64,000 nucleotides of DNA from Nocardiopsis sp. FIRDI 009 (lineage in GTDB: Bacteria; Actinomycetota; Actinomycetes; Streptosporangiales; Streptosporangiaceae): positions 310,001-374,000 of the forward strand of contig NZ_QPNC01000019.1 in assembly GCF_003386285.1 (NCBI RefSeq), written 5' to 3'. Numbering within the stretch: the first letter of the stretch is position 1; each line of letters starts with the position of its first letter. The notes under the pieces are model-generated. The model made no database searches. It was not told where the DNA came from and saw only the letters and a program-made list of their open reading frames with translations. Positions 1 through 8,781 of this stretch are shown piece by piece. The translations under genes were made by a program, and so were the position numbers.

Positions 1-656
1 AGGCGGGCGGCGCGGCCGTCGTCTCCGGGTTCGATGCCGGTGGTGGCGGTGCCGGTGTGCACCTGTACGCCCAGGTCGGTGACGAGGTTCTTGAGCAGGG
101 CTCCGGCGCCCTCGTCGATCTGGGCGGGCATCAGGTGGGGGGCGAGTTCGATCACGTGGGCTTGGAGGCCGAGCAGGCGCAGGGCGTTGGCGGCCTCCAG
201 GCCGAGCAGGCCGCCGCCGATGACGACGCCGGTGCGGGCGTTCTTGGCGGAGCCGGTGATGGCGTCCAGGTCCTCGATGGTGCGGTAGACGTGGCAGCCG
301 GGCAGGTCGTGGCCGGGGATGGGGGGGACGAAGGGGGTGGATCCGGTGGCCAGGACGAGGCGGTCGTAGGGCAGGGTGCGGCCTGAGGCGGTGGTGACGG
401 TGCGGGCGGCGCGGTCGATGCCGGTGGCGCGTTCGCCCACGTGGACGTCGGTGGCCGGGCCGGTGGGGTCGCCCAGGGAGAGGTCTTCGGCGGTGGCGCC
501 GTCGAAGTAGGAGGACAGGGCGACACGGTCGTAGGCGGTGCGGGGTTCCTCTCCGATGACGGTGGTGTGCCAGCGGTGGTCACCGTCGCGGTCGCGCAGG
601 GCCTCGATGAGTCTGTGGCCGACCATGCCGTTGCCGATGACGACGAGTTCTTCCAT
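1..656 (-). CDS. nirB: Assimilatory nitrite reductase NirB-type, N-terminal part (runs off window)
   Basis: This is the FAD/NAD(P)H-binding front of a NirB-like nitrite reductase large subunit, the enzyme that reduces nitrite to ammonium in the cytoplasm. The first residues contain the Rossmann motif VIGNGMVGHR and then EEPRTAYDRVALSSYF, a segment typical of NirB. A second NAD-binding motif (VVIGGGLLGLEAANAL) lies near residue 145. About 218 residues are inside the window; the Fe-S/siroheme part lies beyond base 1, so an FAD-dependent reductase lacking a siroheme domain cannot be excluded. The ATG at 654-656 is preceded by a strong GGAGGAG ribosome site. It belongs functionally with the nitrate genes at 9243-14253 but is separated from them by unrelated genes. 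Confidence 0.85.
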   Translation of the reverse strand, partial: MEELVVIGNGMVGHRLIEALRDRDGDHRWHTTVIGEEPRTAYDRVALSSYFDGATAEDLSLGDPTGPATDVHVGERATGIDRAARTVTTASGRTLPYDRLVLATGSTPFVPPIPGHDLPGCHVYRTIEDLDAITGSAKNARTGVVIGGGLLGLEAANALRLLGLQAHVIELAPHLMPAQIDEGAGALLKNLVTDLGVQVHTGTATTGIEPGDDGRAAR

Positions 657-713
657 GGGTGTTCGGCTCCTCCAGGCTGCGGGGCGGTCGTGTTTTCAGG
701 CAACCCGGAGGGT

Positions 714-729
714 GTTTCCCGAGCGTCAG
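714..729. promoter_or_regulatory. Weak GlnR-like box upstream of nirB
   Basis: GTTTC, six bases, then GTCAG. This is one mismatch from the reverse form of the actinobacterial GlnR half-box pair (GTnAC-n6-GAAAC), and it lies about 60 bp upstream of the nirB start. A similar, stronger box is present before narK, which makes this worth listing, but on its own the match is weak. Confidence 0.3.
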
Positions 730-839
730 GTGGTTGTGACGCCGATGTTTCGATGTGCTGTCATCGCAGGTGAGAAATGCGTGATCGGTCACGTTCGGAC
801 GGTGTCGCGCCGTGGGAGGGGCGGGTTCACCCCGGCGGA

Positions 840-858
840 GGGGCCGCCCGGCGGCCCC
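840..858. terminator. Hairpin downstream of the OmpA-domain gene
   Basis: Eight perfect base pairs (GGGGCCGC / GCGGCCCC) around a three-base loop, about 30 bp past the stop of the OmpA-domain gene on the minus strand. There is no U-tract, as is usual in high-GC actinomycetes. Confidence 0.45.
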
Positions 859-889
859 GCTCCCCTGCCGGGGGCGGGGCCCGCGGGCG

Positions 890-2479
890 TCAGCGGATGG
901 GCACCTCGACCTGACCGAACGCTCCGGCGTGCAGGGTCATCTCGGTGACGTCCAGCGCCGGTGCGGGGAAGACCGCCAGGGCCAGGTACTGCTCTCCGGT
1001 GGCCAGCTCGTTGATCCGGTCGGCGAAGTCCTCGTAGGTGTCGTCGCCGGTGCGGATGCGGATGACGTACCGGACCAGGCCGGTGTCGGGGTTGTGGAGG
1101 CGGAAGCCGCCCAGGGTGCCCTCGGCGTGCTGGGCGGGGCTGCCGGGGATGACCGACGCGTCGGTGTCCAGGTCCGCCTGCAGGGGGGAGAGCGTGGAGT
1201 TTTGGAAGCCCACCATCTGGAACAGGTAGGCGCCGTCGCGCACCATCGGGTAGACGTGCAGGTCCACGTCGTTGTGGATGAGGGTGGTAACGGGTTGCGG
1301 GTCGTCGAAGAAGTGGGCGGGGTCGGCGACGTGGCGGCGGGCCGAGGCCAGGCCGTTCTGGGTGTCGGCGTCGGGGGGCACCTGGTAGGTGAACTCCACG
1401 CGGCGGTTGCGCGCGCGGGCCTGCTCGTCGTCGGGTCCGCCCTCGGCGGCCAGCGGTTCGGTGCTGCCGCGTCCCTGGGTGGTGAAGGTGAACTCCGTGC
1501 CCAGTTCCTCCTCCAGCAGGGCGCGCGCGGCCCGGGCGCGCTCGTGGGACAGGGTCTGGTTGTAGGCGGCCGAGCCGCGGCCGTCGGTGTGGCCGACGAC
1601 GGTGATCTCCTCGACGTGGGGGCCGACGTTGGCGCGCAGGGTCTGGGCGCAGGCGCGGATGGTTCGTGCGGCCTCGGCGGTGGGTTCGGAGGAGTCGAAG
1701 GCGAACATCTCGTCGGTGTGCAGGGCGATGGTCTCCTGGTCGCCGGAGCGGGTGGTGGAGGCGGTGGGGCCGTCCACGAAGCTCTCCATGGTGTGGCGGT
1801 CGCCGGAGGTGTCCAGGCCCGGGGGCGGCGGGTTGTCGGGGTACCAGATCCGGTCGGGGAGTTCGGGTTCCTGGGCGAAGGTCTGGGGGTCGATGTAGTC
1901 GTGGGCGTTGGGTTCGGGGGCGGGGGTGAACTCGTCGACGTGGGTGAGGGGGATGCCGGGGATGAGGCCGATCCCGGCGCCGGTCAGGGTGAGGTACTCC
2001 GCGTCCCGGGTGGGGGCGGGCAGGTAGCGGCGCAGGGTGGTGGGCAGCCCCTCGTGGGTGGGCATGTGGGGGTCGCCGGGCACGAAGTGGGTGCCGTAGG
2101 GCTCGTCGTTGTTGGCGGCGTCGCGCAGGAATCGCAGGACCTCCCCGGTGAGGGGGTCGACCAGGCGCACGGGCGGGTTGCGTCCGGTGACGGTGCCAGG
2201 CAGGTCCTCCAGGTAGTCGTGGGTCACCTCCAGCATGAGGTATTCGCCGTTGTGCTCCAGTTTGGTGATGGTGAGTTCGAAGGTGACGTCGTTGCCGCCC
2301 TCGATCGACATGCGTCCTTGGCGGACGAAGGGGAGCCGGGGGCGTTGTTCCTGGTCGACGCCGGTGCGGGGGGAGGGTTGTGCGGTGGGGGCGGTGTCGG
2401 TGCCGGGCGGGTCGTCGACCAGGCCGCAGGAGGTGAGCAGCAGGGCCAGGGCCGCGGCGGCGATGGCTCGCGTGGTCAT
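890..2479 (-). CDS. Lipoprotein with OmpA-like peptidoglycan-binding domain
   Basis: Predicted 529-residue secreted lipoprotein. The chosen ATG (2477-2479) gives a short signal peptide ending in the lipobox LLTSC with Cys18. An upstream in-frame start would place 31 charged residues before the signal and is rejected. Residues about 248-366 form an OmpA C-terminal domain, recognised by VVGHTDGRGS, LSHERARAARALL and ARNRRVEF, the segments that bind diaminopimelate in peptidoglycan. Unusually, this domain is central, followed by about 160 residues of unknown function that resemble the N-terminal half in containing DUF-like beta-rich sequence. The likely role is anchoring the envelope to the cell wall. 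It lies just downstream of the secreted subtilisin gene on the same strand, but a hairpin separates them. Confidence 0.75.
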   Translation of the reverse strand: MTTRAIAAAALALLLTSCGLVDDPPGTDTAPTAQPSPRTGVDQEQRPRLPFVRQGRMSIEGGNDVTFELTITKLEHNGEYLMLEVTHDYLEDLPGTVTGRNPPVRLVDPLTGEVLRFLRDAANNDEPYGTHFVPGDPHMPTHEGLPTTLRRYLPAPTRDAEYLTLTGAGIGLIPGIPLTHVDEFTPAPEPNAHDYIDPQTFAQEPELPDRIWYPDNPPPPGLDTSGDRHTMESFVDGPTASTTRSGDQETIALHTDEMFAFDSSEPTAEAARTIRACAQTLRANVGPHVEEITVVGHTDGRGSAAYNQTLSHERARAARALLEEELGTEFTFTTQGRGSTEPLAAEGGPDDEQARARNRRVEFTYQVPPDADTQNGLASARRHVADPAHFFDDPQPVTTLIHNDVDLHVYPMVRDGAYLFQMVGFQNSTLSPLQADLDTDASVIPGSPAQHAEGTLGGFRLHNPDTGLVRYVIRIRTGDDTYEDFADRINELATGEQYLALAVFPAPALDVTEMTLHAGAFGQVEVPIR

Positions 2480-2577
2480 GGTCTGGGGGTCGTCCTCACG
2501 GTGGGCGCGGGTGGGACCGCGGTCGCCGGGTGTTGCGTGTGCTCTGACGCGGGCGCGCCCGGTGGGGTTCACGCGGG

Positions 2578-2612
2578 GGCGGCCCCTCCCCCGGTGTGGG
2601 GAAGGGGCCGCC
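2578..2612. terminator. Terminator hairpin after the subtilisin gene
   Basis: Ten outer base pairs (GGCGGCCCCT-type arms, 2578-2587 with 2603-2612) plus an inner CCCC/GGGG pairing, with a single-base bulge. It starts 16 bp past the stop codon of the peptidase on the minus strand. Confidence 0.6.
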
Positions 2613-2627
2613 TGTGGGTGTGGGGGG

Positions 2628-4391
2628 TCAGGACAGAGTGACCGTCTTGCTGGTCGAGCCGGTGGCGCCGGTCTCGTCGGTGACGGTCAGGGTGATGGTG
2701 TAGGTGCCCGGGCCGTCGTAGAAGTGCCAGGTGGTCTGGCCGGTGCCGGTGGTGCCGTCGCCGAAGTCCCAGCTGTAGGAGACGATCGGGGCGTCACCGG
2801 CGCTGGAGCCGGACCCGTCCAGGCTGCAGTAGTACCACCAGGTGTAGCAGGACCCGGTGAAGTCGGCGGTGGGCGCGGTGTGGTCGGGGGCGCCCACCGT
2901 CACCTCGACGGTGTCGGTGTTGGTGGCGCCGGTGTCGTCGGTGACGGTCAGCTCCACCGTGTAGGTGCCCTCGGTGGCGTAGGTGTGGGAGGCGGTGGCG
3001 CCGCTGCCGGTGGCGCCGTCGCCGAAGTCCCAGGCGTAGTCGGTGATCTGGCCGGCGGACCCGGACCCGTCGAAGGAGCAGGTCAGGGTGGCGTCGTCGC
3101 AGGAGTGGGAGATGTCGGCCACGGGGCCGTCGGGCGGGGTGGTGTCACCGCCGGGGAAGGTGTTGGGGTCGCCCACGTCCAGCAGCGGCTCCTGGACGCC
3201 GTCGCCGGAGGTGTCGTTCCAGTCGTAGTTGCCGGCCTCGGTCAGGGTCTGGTACAGGGCCATGACCCCGGCGCGGTCGGTGGGCTTGGCGTTTCCGGTG
3301 GCCAGCAGGGCCAGGCCGCCCGCGGCGTGCGGGGAGGCCATCGAGGTGCCGCTGATGGTGTTGTAGCCGCCGCCGGGCCAGGTGGAGGTGATGCAGGAGC
3401 CGGGGGCGGCGATGTCGATGACCTCACCGTAGTTGGAGAAGGTCGACAAGGTGTCGTCGGAGTCGTTACGGCAGCTCAGGGTGCCGCCGTTGCCTCCGGG
3501 CTGGCCGTCGGAGTCGGCCATGGAGGAGACGGTGAGCACGTCGGGGTGGTTGGCGGGGAAGAAGTTGCGGCCGTCGACCCCGTCGTTGCCCGCGGCCACG
3601 GCCCAGGCCACGCCCGCGTCGACGGCGTTGGTGATGGCCTGGCTCAGGGCCTGGTCGGTGCAGCCGTTGCAGCCCAGGCTCATGTTGGCCACGGCGATCT
3701 GGTCGGCGTTGGCGGTGACGTAGTCCACGCCCGCGGTGATGCCGGCCAGGGTGCCGCTGCCGCCGGAGGTCAGCACCTGGACGTTCCAGATGTCGGCGCC
3801 GGGGGCCATGCCGACGACGCCCTCGTTGTTGTCGATGGCGGCGGCGCTGCCGGCGACGTGCGTGCCGTGTCCGTTGCCGTCGCTGGCGGTGTTGGACACG
3901 CAGGAGCCGCTGGTGCAGTCCACCGAGTCGACGACGTTGAGGTCGGGGTGGGACCCGTCGACGCCGGTGTCCAAAACGGCGATGGCCACGTCGGGGACGT
4001 AGTCGGGCTGTCCGTTGATGTCCAGGTTGGGGTTGTCGGGGGCGAAGGTGCGGGAGATGCCGGTGGGGGTCTCCTGCTCGAAGAGTTCGACGACCTGGTC
4101 CTCTTGGACGTAGGCGACGTCGGGGTCCGAGAGCAGGTCGGCGGCGTCGGCCGCGGTCATCTCGGCGGCGTAGCCGGTCAGGGCGTGCTCGTAGACGCCC
4201 TGGGGGGTGTCGCCGTTGCGGTCGGCGACCTCCTCGGGGTTGGCGCTGTCGTCCAGGACGACGATGTAGGTGCGTTCGGTGGGATCGGACAGATCCAGGA
4301 ACTCGGGGGTTTGGGGGTCGGCTGCGGCCGGTGACGCCGCCAGGAACGGCAGCATCACGGCGGCCGCGACCGCGGCACCGATCTTGCGCAT
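2628..4391 (-). CDS. Secreted S8 subtilisin-like protease with two PKD domains
   Basis: Predicted 587-residue extracellular serine protease. Residues 1-24 are a signal peptide (ending SPAAA). Residues about 40-105 are an I9 propeptide/inhibitor. The catalytic triad is visible as Asp141 (AVLDTGVDGSHPDL), His175 (GNGHGTHVAG) and Ser350 (SGTSMASPHAAG), with the oxyanion Asn269 in AAGNDG. Two PKD domains follow, each with a WDFGDG motif; they are common C-terminal binding modules of secreted enzymes. Cysteine pairs in the catalytic domain (CTSGSC, CNGC) suggest disulfides. The ATG at 4389-4391 fits the signal peptide, and an AAGGG ribosome site precedes it; longer in-frame starts would bury the signal. 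Tandem TACGTAG palindromes lie about 90-110 bp upstream. Confidence 0.9.
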   Translation of the reverse strand: MRKIGAAVAAAVMLPFLAASPAAADPQTPEFLDLSDPTERTYIVVLDDSANPEEVADRNGDTPQGVYEHALTGYAAEMTAADAADLLSDPDVAYVQEDQVVELFEQETPTGISRTFAPDNPNLDINGQPDYVPDVAIAVLDTGVDGSHPDLNVVDSVDCTSGSCVSNTASDGNGHGTHVAGSAAAIDNNEGVVGMAPGADIWNVQVLTSGGSGTLAGITAGVDYVTANADQIAVANMSLGCNGCTDQALSQAITNAVDAGVAWAVAAGNDGVDGRNFFPANHPDVLTVSSMADSDGQPGGNGGTLSCRNDSDDTLSTFSNYGEVIDIAAPGSCITSTWPGGGYNTISGTSMASPHAAGGLALLATGNAKPTDRAGVMALYQTLTEAGNYDWNDTSGDGVQEPLLDVGDPNTFPGGDTTPPDGPVADISHSCDDATLTCSFDGSGSAGQITDYAWDFGDGATGSGATASHTYATEGTYTVELTVTDDTGATNTDTVEVTVGAPDHTAPTADFTGSCYTWWYYCSLDGSGSSAGDAPIVSYSWDFGDGTTGTGQTTWHFYDGPGTYTITLTVTDETGATGSTSKTVTLS

Positions 4392-4481
4392 GTGGGGGAA
4401 CCCTTCGTGGAGGGATGCAGGGATGCGTGGGTCGGGTGGCCACCCATGTGTCATGGTGTGTGGCTCGGCGTGGTCGAACAA

Positions 4482-4526
4482 TACGTAGTTGCTACGTAGT
4501 TCCGTGTGTGGGAGGCGACTACGTAG
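4482..4526. promoter_or_regulatory. Three TACGTAG palindromic sites between the protease and LAL regulator genes
   Basis: The 7-mer TACGTAG occurs at 4482-4488, 4493-4499 and 4520-4526. The first two are spaced 11 bp, one helical turn, and the second and third are complete CTACGTAG palindromes. The third overlaps the TAG stop of the LAL regulator. They sit 90-135 bp upstream of the protease start, so they may be an operator for the protease gene, possibly bound by the adjacent regulator (inference). Confidence 0.45.
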
Positions 4527-7392
4527 GGGCCGATGCCGGGGGGTCGGACAGGTCGCGTCGCGAGCGCAGCCCGAGTTTGGCCAGCGCGTTGGCCACGTGG
4601 GTCTCCACGGTGCGCGGGGACAGGTGCAGCAGCGCCGCGATCTCCCGGTTGGTGCGCCCCTGGGCGGCCAGTGCCGCGATCTCGCTCTCGCGCGGCGACA
4701 GGCGCTGGTCCCCGCGGCCGCGCCCGGTGGCGGGCGCGGTGACCACACCGTGGGCGCGCAGGGCGCGGCGCACCCGGGAGGCGTCCCAGGACGCGCCCAG
4801 TTCGGTGTACTCGGCCAGGGCCGAGCGCAGGCCCTCCACCCCGGGGGAGGACTCACCGTGGTGGTCGGCCCGGCCCAGGCGGGTGTGGGCGGCGGCCTCG
4901 CGGGCCTGGGCGGCGTCGTAGGGCCGCCCCATGCTCCGGTAGGCGTCCTCGGCGGCGCCGTACAGGCGCAGGGCCCGGTCGTGGTGGCCGCGGTGGTGGG
5001 CGATGGCGGCCTCGAACCGGGTCAGCGCGGCCTGGGCCGCGGGGGCGTGGGCGCCGCGCAGTCCGGAGCGGAAGCGGGCGCACAGGTCCCGGGCGACGGC
5101 GGTGCGGCCGGTGTCCAGCAGGGCCTCCATGCCGGGTACCAGTTCGGCGGCCCACACCCAGATGCCCTTGCTGGCCACCAGGCCGACCAGTGCCTCGACG
5201 TGTTCCCAGGCGGCGGCGTGGTCGCCCTGGGCGGTAGCCAGGCGGGCCAGGAGCCCGGCGGCCAGGGAGCGCACGGGCACGGTGTAGTCGGGGGACGGGT
5301 GCGTGGTGGTGTCGGGGTCGGGTTGGACGCGGGCCAGGTGGGTCTGGGCGGTGGCGGGGTCGCCCTGGGCCAGGGCCAGGCCGGCGCGGATGACGGTCAG
5401 TTCGGCGGTGACGGCGTGCAGGTGGGCCAGGCGTGGGGAGCCCAGGTTGCGTTCGGTCTCCTCGGCCAGGCCCTGCCATCGGCCGCGTACCCAGTCCAGC
5501 AGCAGGCGCAGGGTGTGGGCGCTCTCGTGCACGTAGGGGGCGTCGGCGGCCATGGACCAGCTGGTGGCGTCGTCCAGGTGGCGGTCGGCGCGGTCGTAGT
5601 GGCCGAGCATCACGGCGGCGTCGGCGAGGTTGAGGGAGCCGCGGGCGAACTCGCGGCGGCGCGCCAGGATGTCGGGGGTGGGTTGGGCGTGGGCGGGGCC
5701 GGGGTCGGGCAGGGCGATGGTCCAGGCGTCGGGGTCGCCGATCTGGGCCAGGAGGGTGGCGTGGTTGACCGCGACGATCTGGGTGACGGCGGGGTCGCGG
5801 CTGCGGTCGGCGGCGGCCACGGCCTGTTCCATCCACCGGCGGTGGGCGTCGACCGAGTCGGAGGTGTCGCGGGGCACGGCGAGCGCGCACATGGCGCGGG
5901 CGGCCAGGTCGGGGCGGGTGGACAGTTCGGCGGTGGCGCGCACGAGTTCGCCTCGGGCGGTGCGGCCCTGGGCGGCCTGGTTGAGCAGGAGCAGCCCCAG
6001 TTCCATCCGGAGTTCGCCGCGTTCGGTGGCGCTGAGGCCGGGGGTGGTGAGCACCTCGCGCAGCAGGGTGATGGTGTGTTCGGCGCTGATGCCGGTCAGG
6101 GCGGCGCGGCCGAGTTTGAGGGTGAGTTCGCAGCGGCGGCGCGGGGGCAGGCTCCGGCGGGTCAGGGCGTCGCGCAGCAGGGTGACGGCGGTGGTGTCCT
6201 CCCCCTGGGCCAGGGCGAGGTCGGCGGCGTGTTCGGCGTGGTCGGTCCAGGCGTCCAGGAGTCCGGCCTCGCGGGCGTGGTGGGCCAGGCGGGCGTGGTC
6301 GGGGTCGGGGGTCTCGCAGAGTACGGCCAGCGCTGCGCGGTGCAGGCGGCGGCGTTTGTCGCGGGGTAGGGCGGTGTAGCAGACCTGGCGCAGCAGGGGG
6401 GTGGTGATGGTCAGGGTCGCCGGGTCGGTGGTGTGCAGCAGGCCGCGGCGGCAGGCGCGGGCCAGGGCCTTCTCGGCGCGGTGCGGGGGCAGGTCGGCCA
6501 CGCGCGTCAGGTGGGTCTCGCTGGAGGGGGTGTCCAGGACGGCCGCGGCGCGCAGGAGTCGGCGGGTGTCGCGGTCCAGGGCGCGCAGGCGGTGCAGCCA
6601 CCAGTCGCGCAGGGCGGCGGGGACGGGGGGGTGGGCGGGGATGGCGGGTTCGTCGGGGGCGGGGGCGGTCAGGTGGCGCAGGGTTTCGACGGCGGCCAGG
6701 GGTTGGCCGCCGGTCCAGGCGTGCAGGCGGTGGGCGTCCTGGGGGGTGGCCGAGGAGGTGGCGGGGAAGCCGTGGGCCAGGGTGAGCAGGTCCTGGGGGG
6801 TCAGTGGGGGGAGGGTGATTTCGTCGTGGGTGGTGGTGGCGGGCGCCAGGGCGGCCAGGGCGGCCACGGGGAAGGAGCGGGGCAGTTCCTCGGGCCGGTA
6901 GGTCAGGACCAGGGAGAGGGTGGGCGGCAGGCGGGGGGTGAGGTAGTGCAGCAGGTCCCGGGTGGTCTGGTCGATCCACTGCACGTCCTCCACGACCAGG
7001 ACGGCCGGTCCCAGGGCGCCGAGGAGTTCGGTGAAGGCGCGGTAGGTGCGGTGTTGGTCGTCGGCGGCGCTGGCCGCGGGCGGGAGGGGGTCGGGCAGGC
7101 GGTCGCCGTGTTCGGGCATCAGGGCGTGCAGGGCGCCGCACAACGGGCTGAGCCCGTCGGGGATGGGGGCGCCGCGCAGGGCTTCGATGAGGGGGGCCAG
7201 GGGGAACGGTTCGGCCCGGGGCGGGCAGTGGCCGGTCAGCACCGTCGTGTCCGTGGCCTCGTGGAGTTCCTGGACCAGTCGGGTCTTTCCCGAACCGGCG
7301 GACCCGGCCACGAGGACAAGGTGTCCTGGGTCTGCCGCGGTGCGCAGCTGCCGTCGTTCCCGGGCGCGTCCGACGAGCGGGGGGGAGCACAC
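4519..7392 (-). CDS. Large ATP-binding LuxR-family (LAL) transcriptional regulator
   Basis: Predicted 957-residue regulator of the LAL family. The Walker A motif GSAGSGKT is at residues 30-37, and a Walker B-like segment (VLVVEDVQWID) is near 130-140. The long middle part is helical, with TPR-like character. The C-terminus (about residues 890-950) is a LuxR-type HTH with LSPRESEIAALAAQGRTNRE and TVETHVANALAKLG. LAL proteins usually activate nearby catabolic or secondary-metabolite genes using ATP and an effector. Here the nearest partner is the divergently spaced downstream protease gene (same strand, 127 bp). The GTG start at 7390-7392 places the P-loop at the usual distance from the N-terminus. 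A TATACC -10 element lies only about 10 bp upstream, suggesting a leaderless mRNA. Confidence 0.88.
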   Translation of the reverse strand: MCSPPLVGRARERRQLRTAADPGHLVLVAGSAGSGKTRLVQELHEATDTTVLTGHCPPRAEPFPLAPLIEALRGAPIPDGLSPLCGALHALMPEHGDRLPDPLPPAASAADDQHRTYRAFTELLGALGPAVLVVEDVQWIDQTTRDLLHYLTPRLPPTLSLVLTYRPEELPRSFPVAALAALAPATTTHDEITLPPLTPQDLLTLAHGFPATSSATPQDAHRLHAWTGGQPLAAVETLRHLTAPAPDEPAIPAHPPVPAALRDWWLHRLRALDRDTRRLLRAAAVLDTPSSETHLTRVADLPPHRAEKALARACRRGLLHTTDPATLTITTPLLRQVCYTALPRDKRRRLHRAALAVLCETPDPDHARLAHHAREAGLLDAWTDHAEHAADLALAQGEDTTAVTLLRDALTRRSLPPRRRCELTLKLGRAALTGISAEHTITLLREVLTTPGLSATERGELRMELGLLLLNQAAQGRTARGELVRATAELSTRPDLAARAMCALAVPRDTSDSVDAHRRWMEQAVAAADRSRDPAVTQIVAVNHATLLAQIGDPDAWTIALPDPGPAHAQPTPDILARRREFARGSLNLADAAVMLGHYDRADRHLDDATSWSMAADAPYVHESAHTLRLLLDWVRGRWQGLAEETERNLGSPRLAHLHAVTAELTVIRAGLALAQGDPATAQTHLARVQPDPDTTTHPSPDYTVPVRSLAAGLLARLATAQGDHAAAWEHVEALVGLVASKGIWVWAAELVPGMEALLDTGRTAVARDLCARFRSGLRGAHAPAAQAALTRFEAAIAHHRGHHDRALRLYGAAEDAYRSMGRPYDAAQAREAAAHTRLGRADHHGESSPGVEGLRSALAEYTELGASWDASRVRRALRAHGVVTAPATGRGRGDQRLSPRESEIAALAAQGRTNREIAALLHLSPRTVETHVANALAKLGLRSRRDLSDPPASAPT

Positions 7393-7393
7393 C

Positions 7394-7407
7394 TACCGAA
7401 CGGTATA
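7394..7407 (-). promoter_or_regulatory. Probable leaderless promoter of the LAL gene with internal palindrome
   Basis: TATACC (minus strand, 7402-7407) is a good -10 element whose expected start point falls on the GTG start. It overlaps a perfect palindrome, TACCG-AA-CGGTA (7394-7405), which could be an operator. No convincing -35 element is seen. Confidence 0.4.
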
Positions 7408-7588
7408 GCGACACGCCGCTGAGGAAAAGGGGGTGGTGCCATACGGATCCGGTGCGCTGGGCGGCGGGAGTGGACAGTCTGCCAACCCGTGTGGGGCGCC
7501 GACCTGGGCTGGGGGCGGTGTGCGGCGGGCGGGGTCGGTAGTCTGCGCTCGGGACGCGGGTGGCCGGTCGACGATGGTGGGGTGATGG

Positions 7589-8077
7589 ATGGTGCAGTCG
7601 GTGTTCGTGGTCGTGCCGGTGCTGTCGGTGGTGCTGACCGGGTTGTTCGCCGGGCTGTTCTTCGCGTTCTCGGTGGCGGTGATGCCGGGGTTGCGGGGTG
7701 CGGGCGACCGGACGGTGATCGAGGCCATGCAGGGGGTCAACGTCGCGATCCTCAACCCGCTGTTCGCCCTGGTCTTCCTTGGTGCTCCGGTGGCGGCGCT
7801 GGCCACGGCCACGCGGGACGCCGCCGTGGGCGCGGGGATGACGACGGTGTGGTCCTCGGTGTCCCTGGCGGCCCTGCTGGCCGTCGTCCTGGTCACGTTC
7901 GCCTTCAACGTCCCCAGGAACAACGCGTTGGAGGCGGCGGGGCCGGTGGCGGGCGTGGACGACCCGGCGGCGGTGCGCGGCGCCTTCGAGACGGCGTGGG
8001 TGCGGTGGAACCACGTGCGCACGCTGCTGTCGGTGCTGGCCCTGGTGTGTTCGGCGGTGGCGCTGGCGGTGCGCTAG
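7589..8077 (+). CDS. DUF1772 (anthrone-oxygenase-like) membrane protein
   Basis: Predicted 162-residue integral membrane protein with four hydrophobic segments (about residues 8-30, 55-75, 85-105, 140-160). The conserved DUF1772 features are present: a Gly-rich first helix ending FFAFSVAVMPGL, the NVPRNNAL motif at about 107-114, and WNHVRT before the last helix. Some fungal members are called anthrone oxygenases; the bacterial role is unknown. It is transcribed away from the LAL regulator, and is followed by a DinB-like gene on the same strand after 92 bp. Confidence 0.8.
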   Translation: MVQSVFVVVPVLSVVLTGLFAGLFFAFSVAVMPGLRGAGDRTVIEAMQGVNVAILNPLFALVFLGAPVAALATATRDAAVGAGMTTVWSSVSLAALLAVVLVTFAFNVPRNNALEAAGPVAGVDDPAAVRGAFETAWVRWNHVRTLLSVLALVCSAVALAVR

Positions 8078-8169
8078 CGGCGCGGACCCGAGGGCGCGCG
8101 GAGGCGGACGCCGCCCCGGGCGGGTGGGGGGCTGTCCGCGGCGGGGGCGGATGGGCGAGAATCGCGGTC

Positions 8170-8724
8170 ATGGGCAGACTGAGCAAACGCGCGGACATGT
8201 TCCTGGACCCCCGAAACGATCCGCGGATGGACGGGCCGCGGCTGGGCGACGAGCGCACCACCCTGATGCGGTTCCTTCGGGACCAACGGCTGACGCTGCA
8301 GATCAAGTGCGAGGGGCTGGACGCCGAGCAGTTGGCGTGCCGGGCGGTGGAGCCCTCCACCATGTCGCTGCTGGGACTGGTGCGTCACATGGCCGAGGTG
8401 GAGCGGGCCTGGTTCCGGCTCCGGTTGTCGGGATCGGACCTGCCGCGGCTGTTCTGCACGCCCGAGGAGCCCGACGCCGAGTTCGACGGGGCGGTCGCCG
8501 ACCCGGCGGTGGTGGAGGAGGCCTGGCGGCTCTGGCGTGAGGAGGTCGCCTTCACCGACGACTTCGTGGCCCGCACGGCGTCGCTGGGCGAGACGTTCGA
8601 GATCGACCGGCACGGGCCCATGTCGCTGCGTGAGGTGCTGATGCACATGGTGGAGGAGTACGCGCGCCACAACGGGCACGCCGACCTGCTGCGTGAGCGC
8701 ATCGACGGCCGGGTCGGCGAGTAG
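8170..8724 (+). CDS. DinB-superfamily (DUF664-type) protein
   Basis: Predicted 184-residue cytoplasmic protein. It matches the DUF664 branch of the DinB/YfiT four-helix metal-binding family: ERTTLMRFLRDQR near the N-terminus, then SLLGLVRHMAEVERAWFR with a conserved His, and at the C-terminus MHMVEEYARHNGHADLLRER with two more His. These three histidines form the usual metal site. Some members are mycothiol- or bacillithiol-dependent transferases, but no substrate can be assigned here. The ATG at 8170 was chosen because translation further upstream lacks homology and would cross a GC-rich spacer. Confidence 0.82.
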   Translation: MGRLSKRADMFLDPRNDPRMDGPRLGDERTTLMRFLRDQRLTLQIKCEGLDAEQLACRAVEPSTMSLLGLVRHMAEVERAWFRLRLSGSDLPRLFCTPEEPDAEFDGAVADPAVVEEAWRLWREEVAFTDDFVARTASLGETFEIDRHGPMSLREVLMHMVEEYARHNGHADLLRERIDGRVGE

Positions 8725-8781
8725 GGGTGTCCGGCTGTGGGCGGGTGCGGTGCGCCCGGCGCTTGGTTGGGGTGCACGACC

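Noticed and set aside
812-4334. Very long open frames on the plus strand, rich in Gly, Val, Ala and Gln
   Set aside because: They are antisense to the OmpA-lipoprotein and subtilisin genes, have no domains or signals, and show the composition expected of the complement of high-GC coding DNA.
4853-8014. Long Arg/Pro-rich open frame on the minus strand (over 1000 codons)
   Set aside because: It is a frame-shifted shadow of the LAL regulator and its neighbours; the protein is low-complexity with no recognisable domain.
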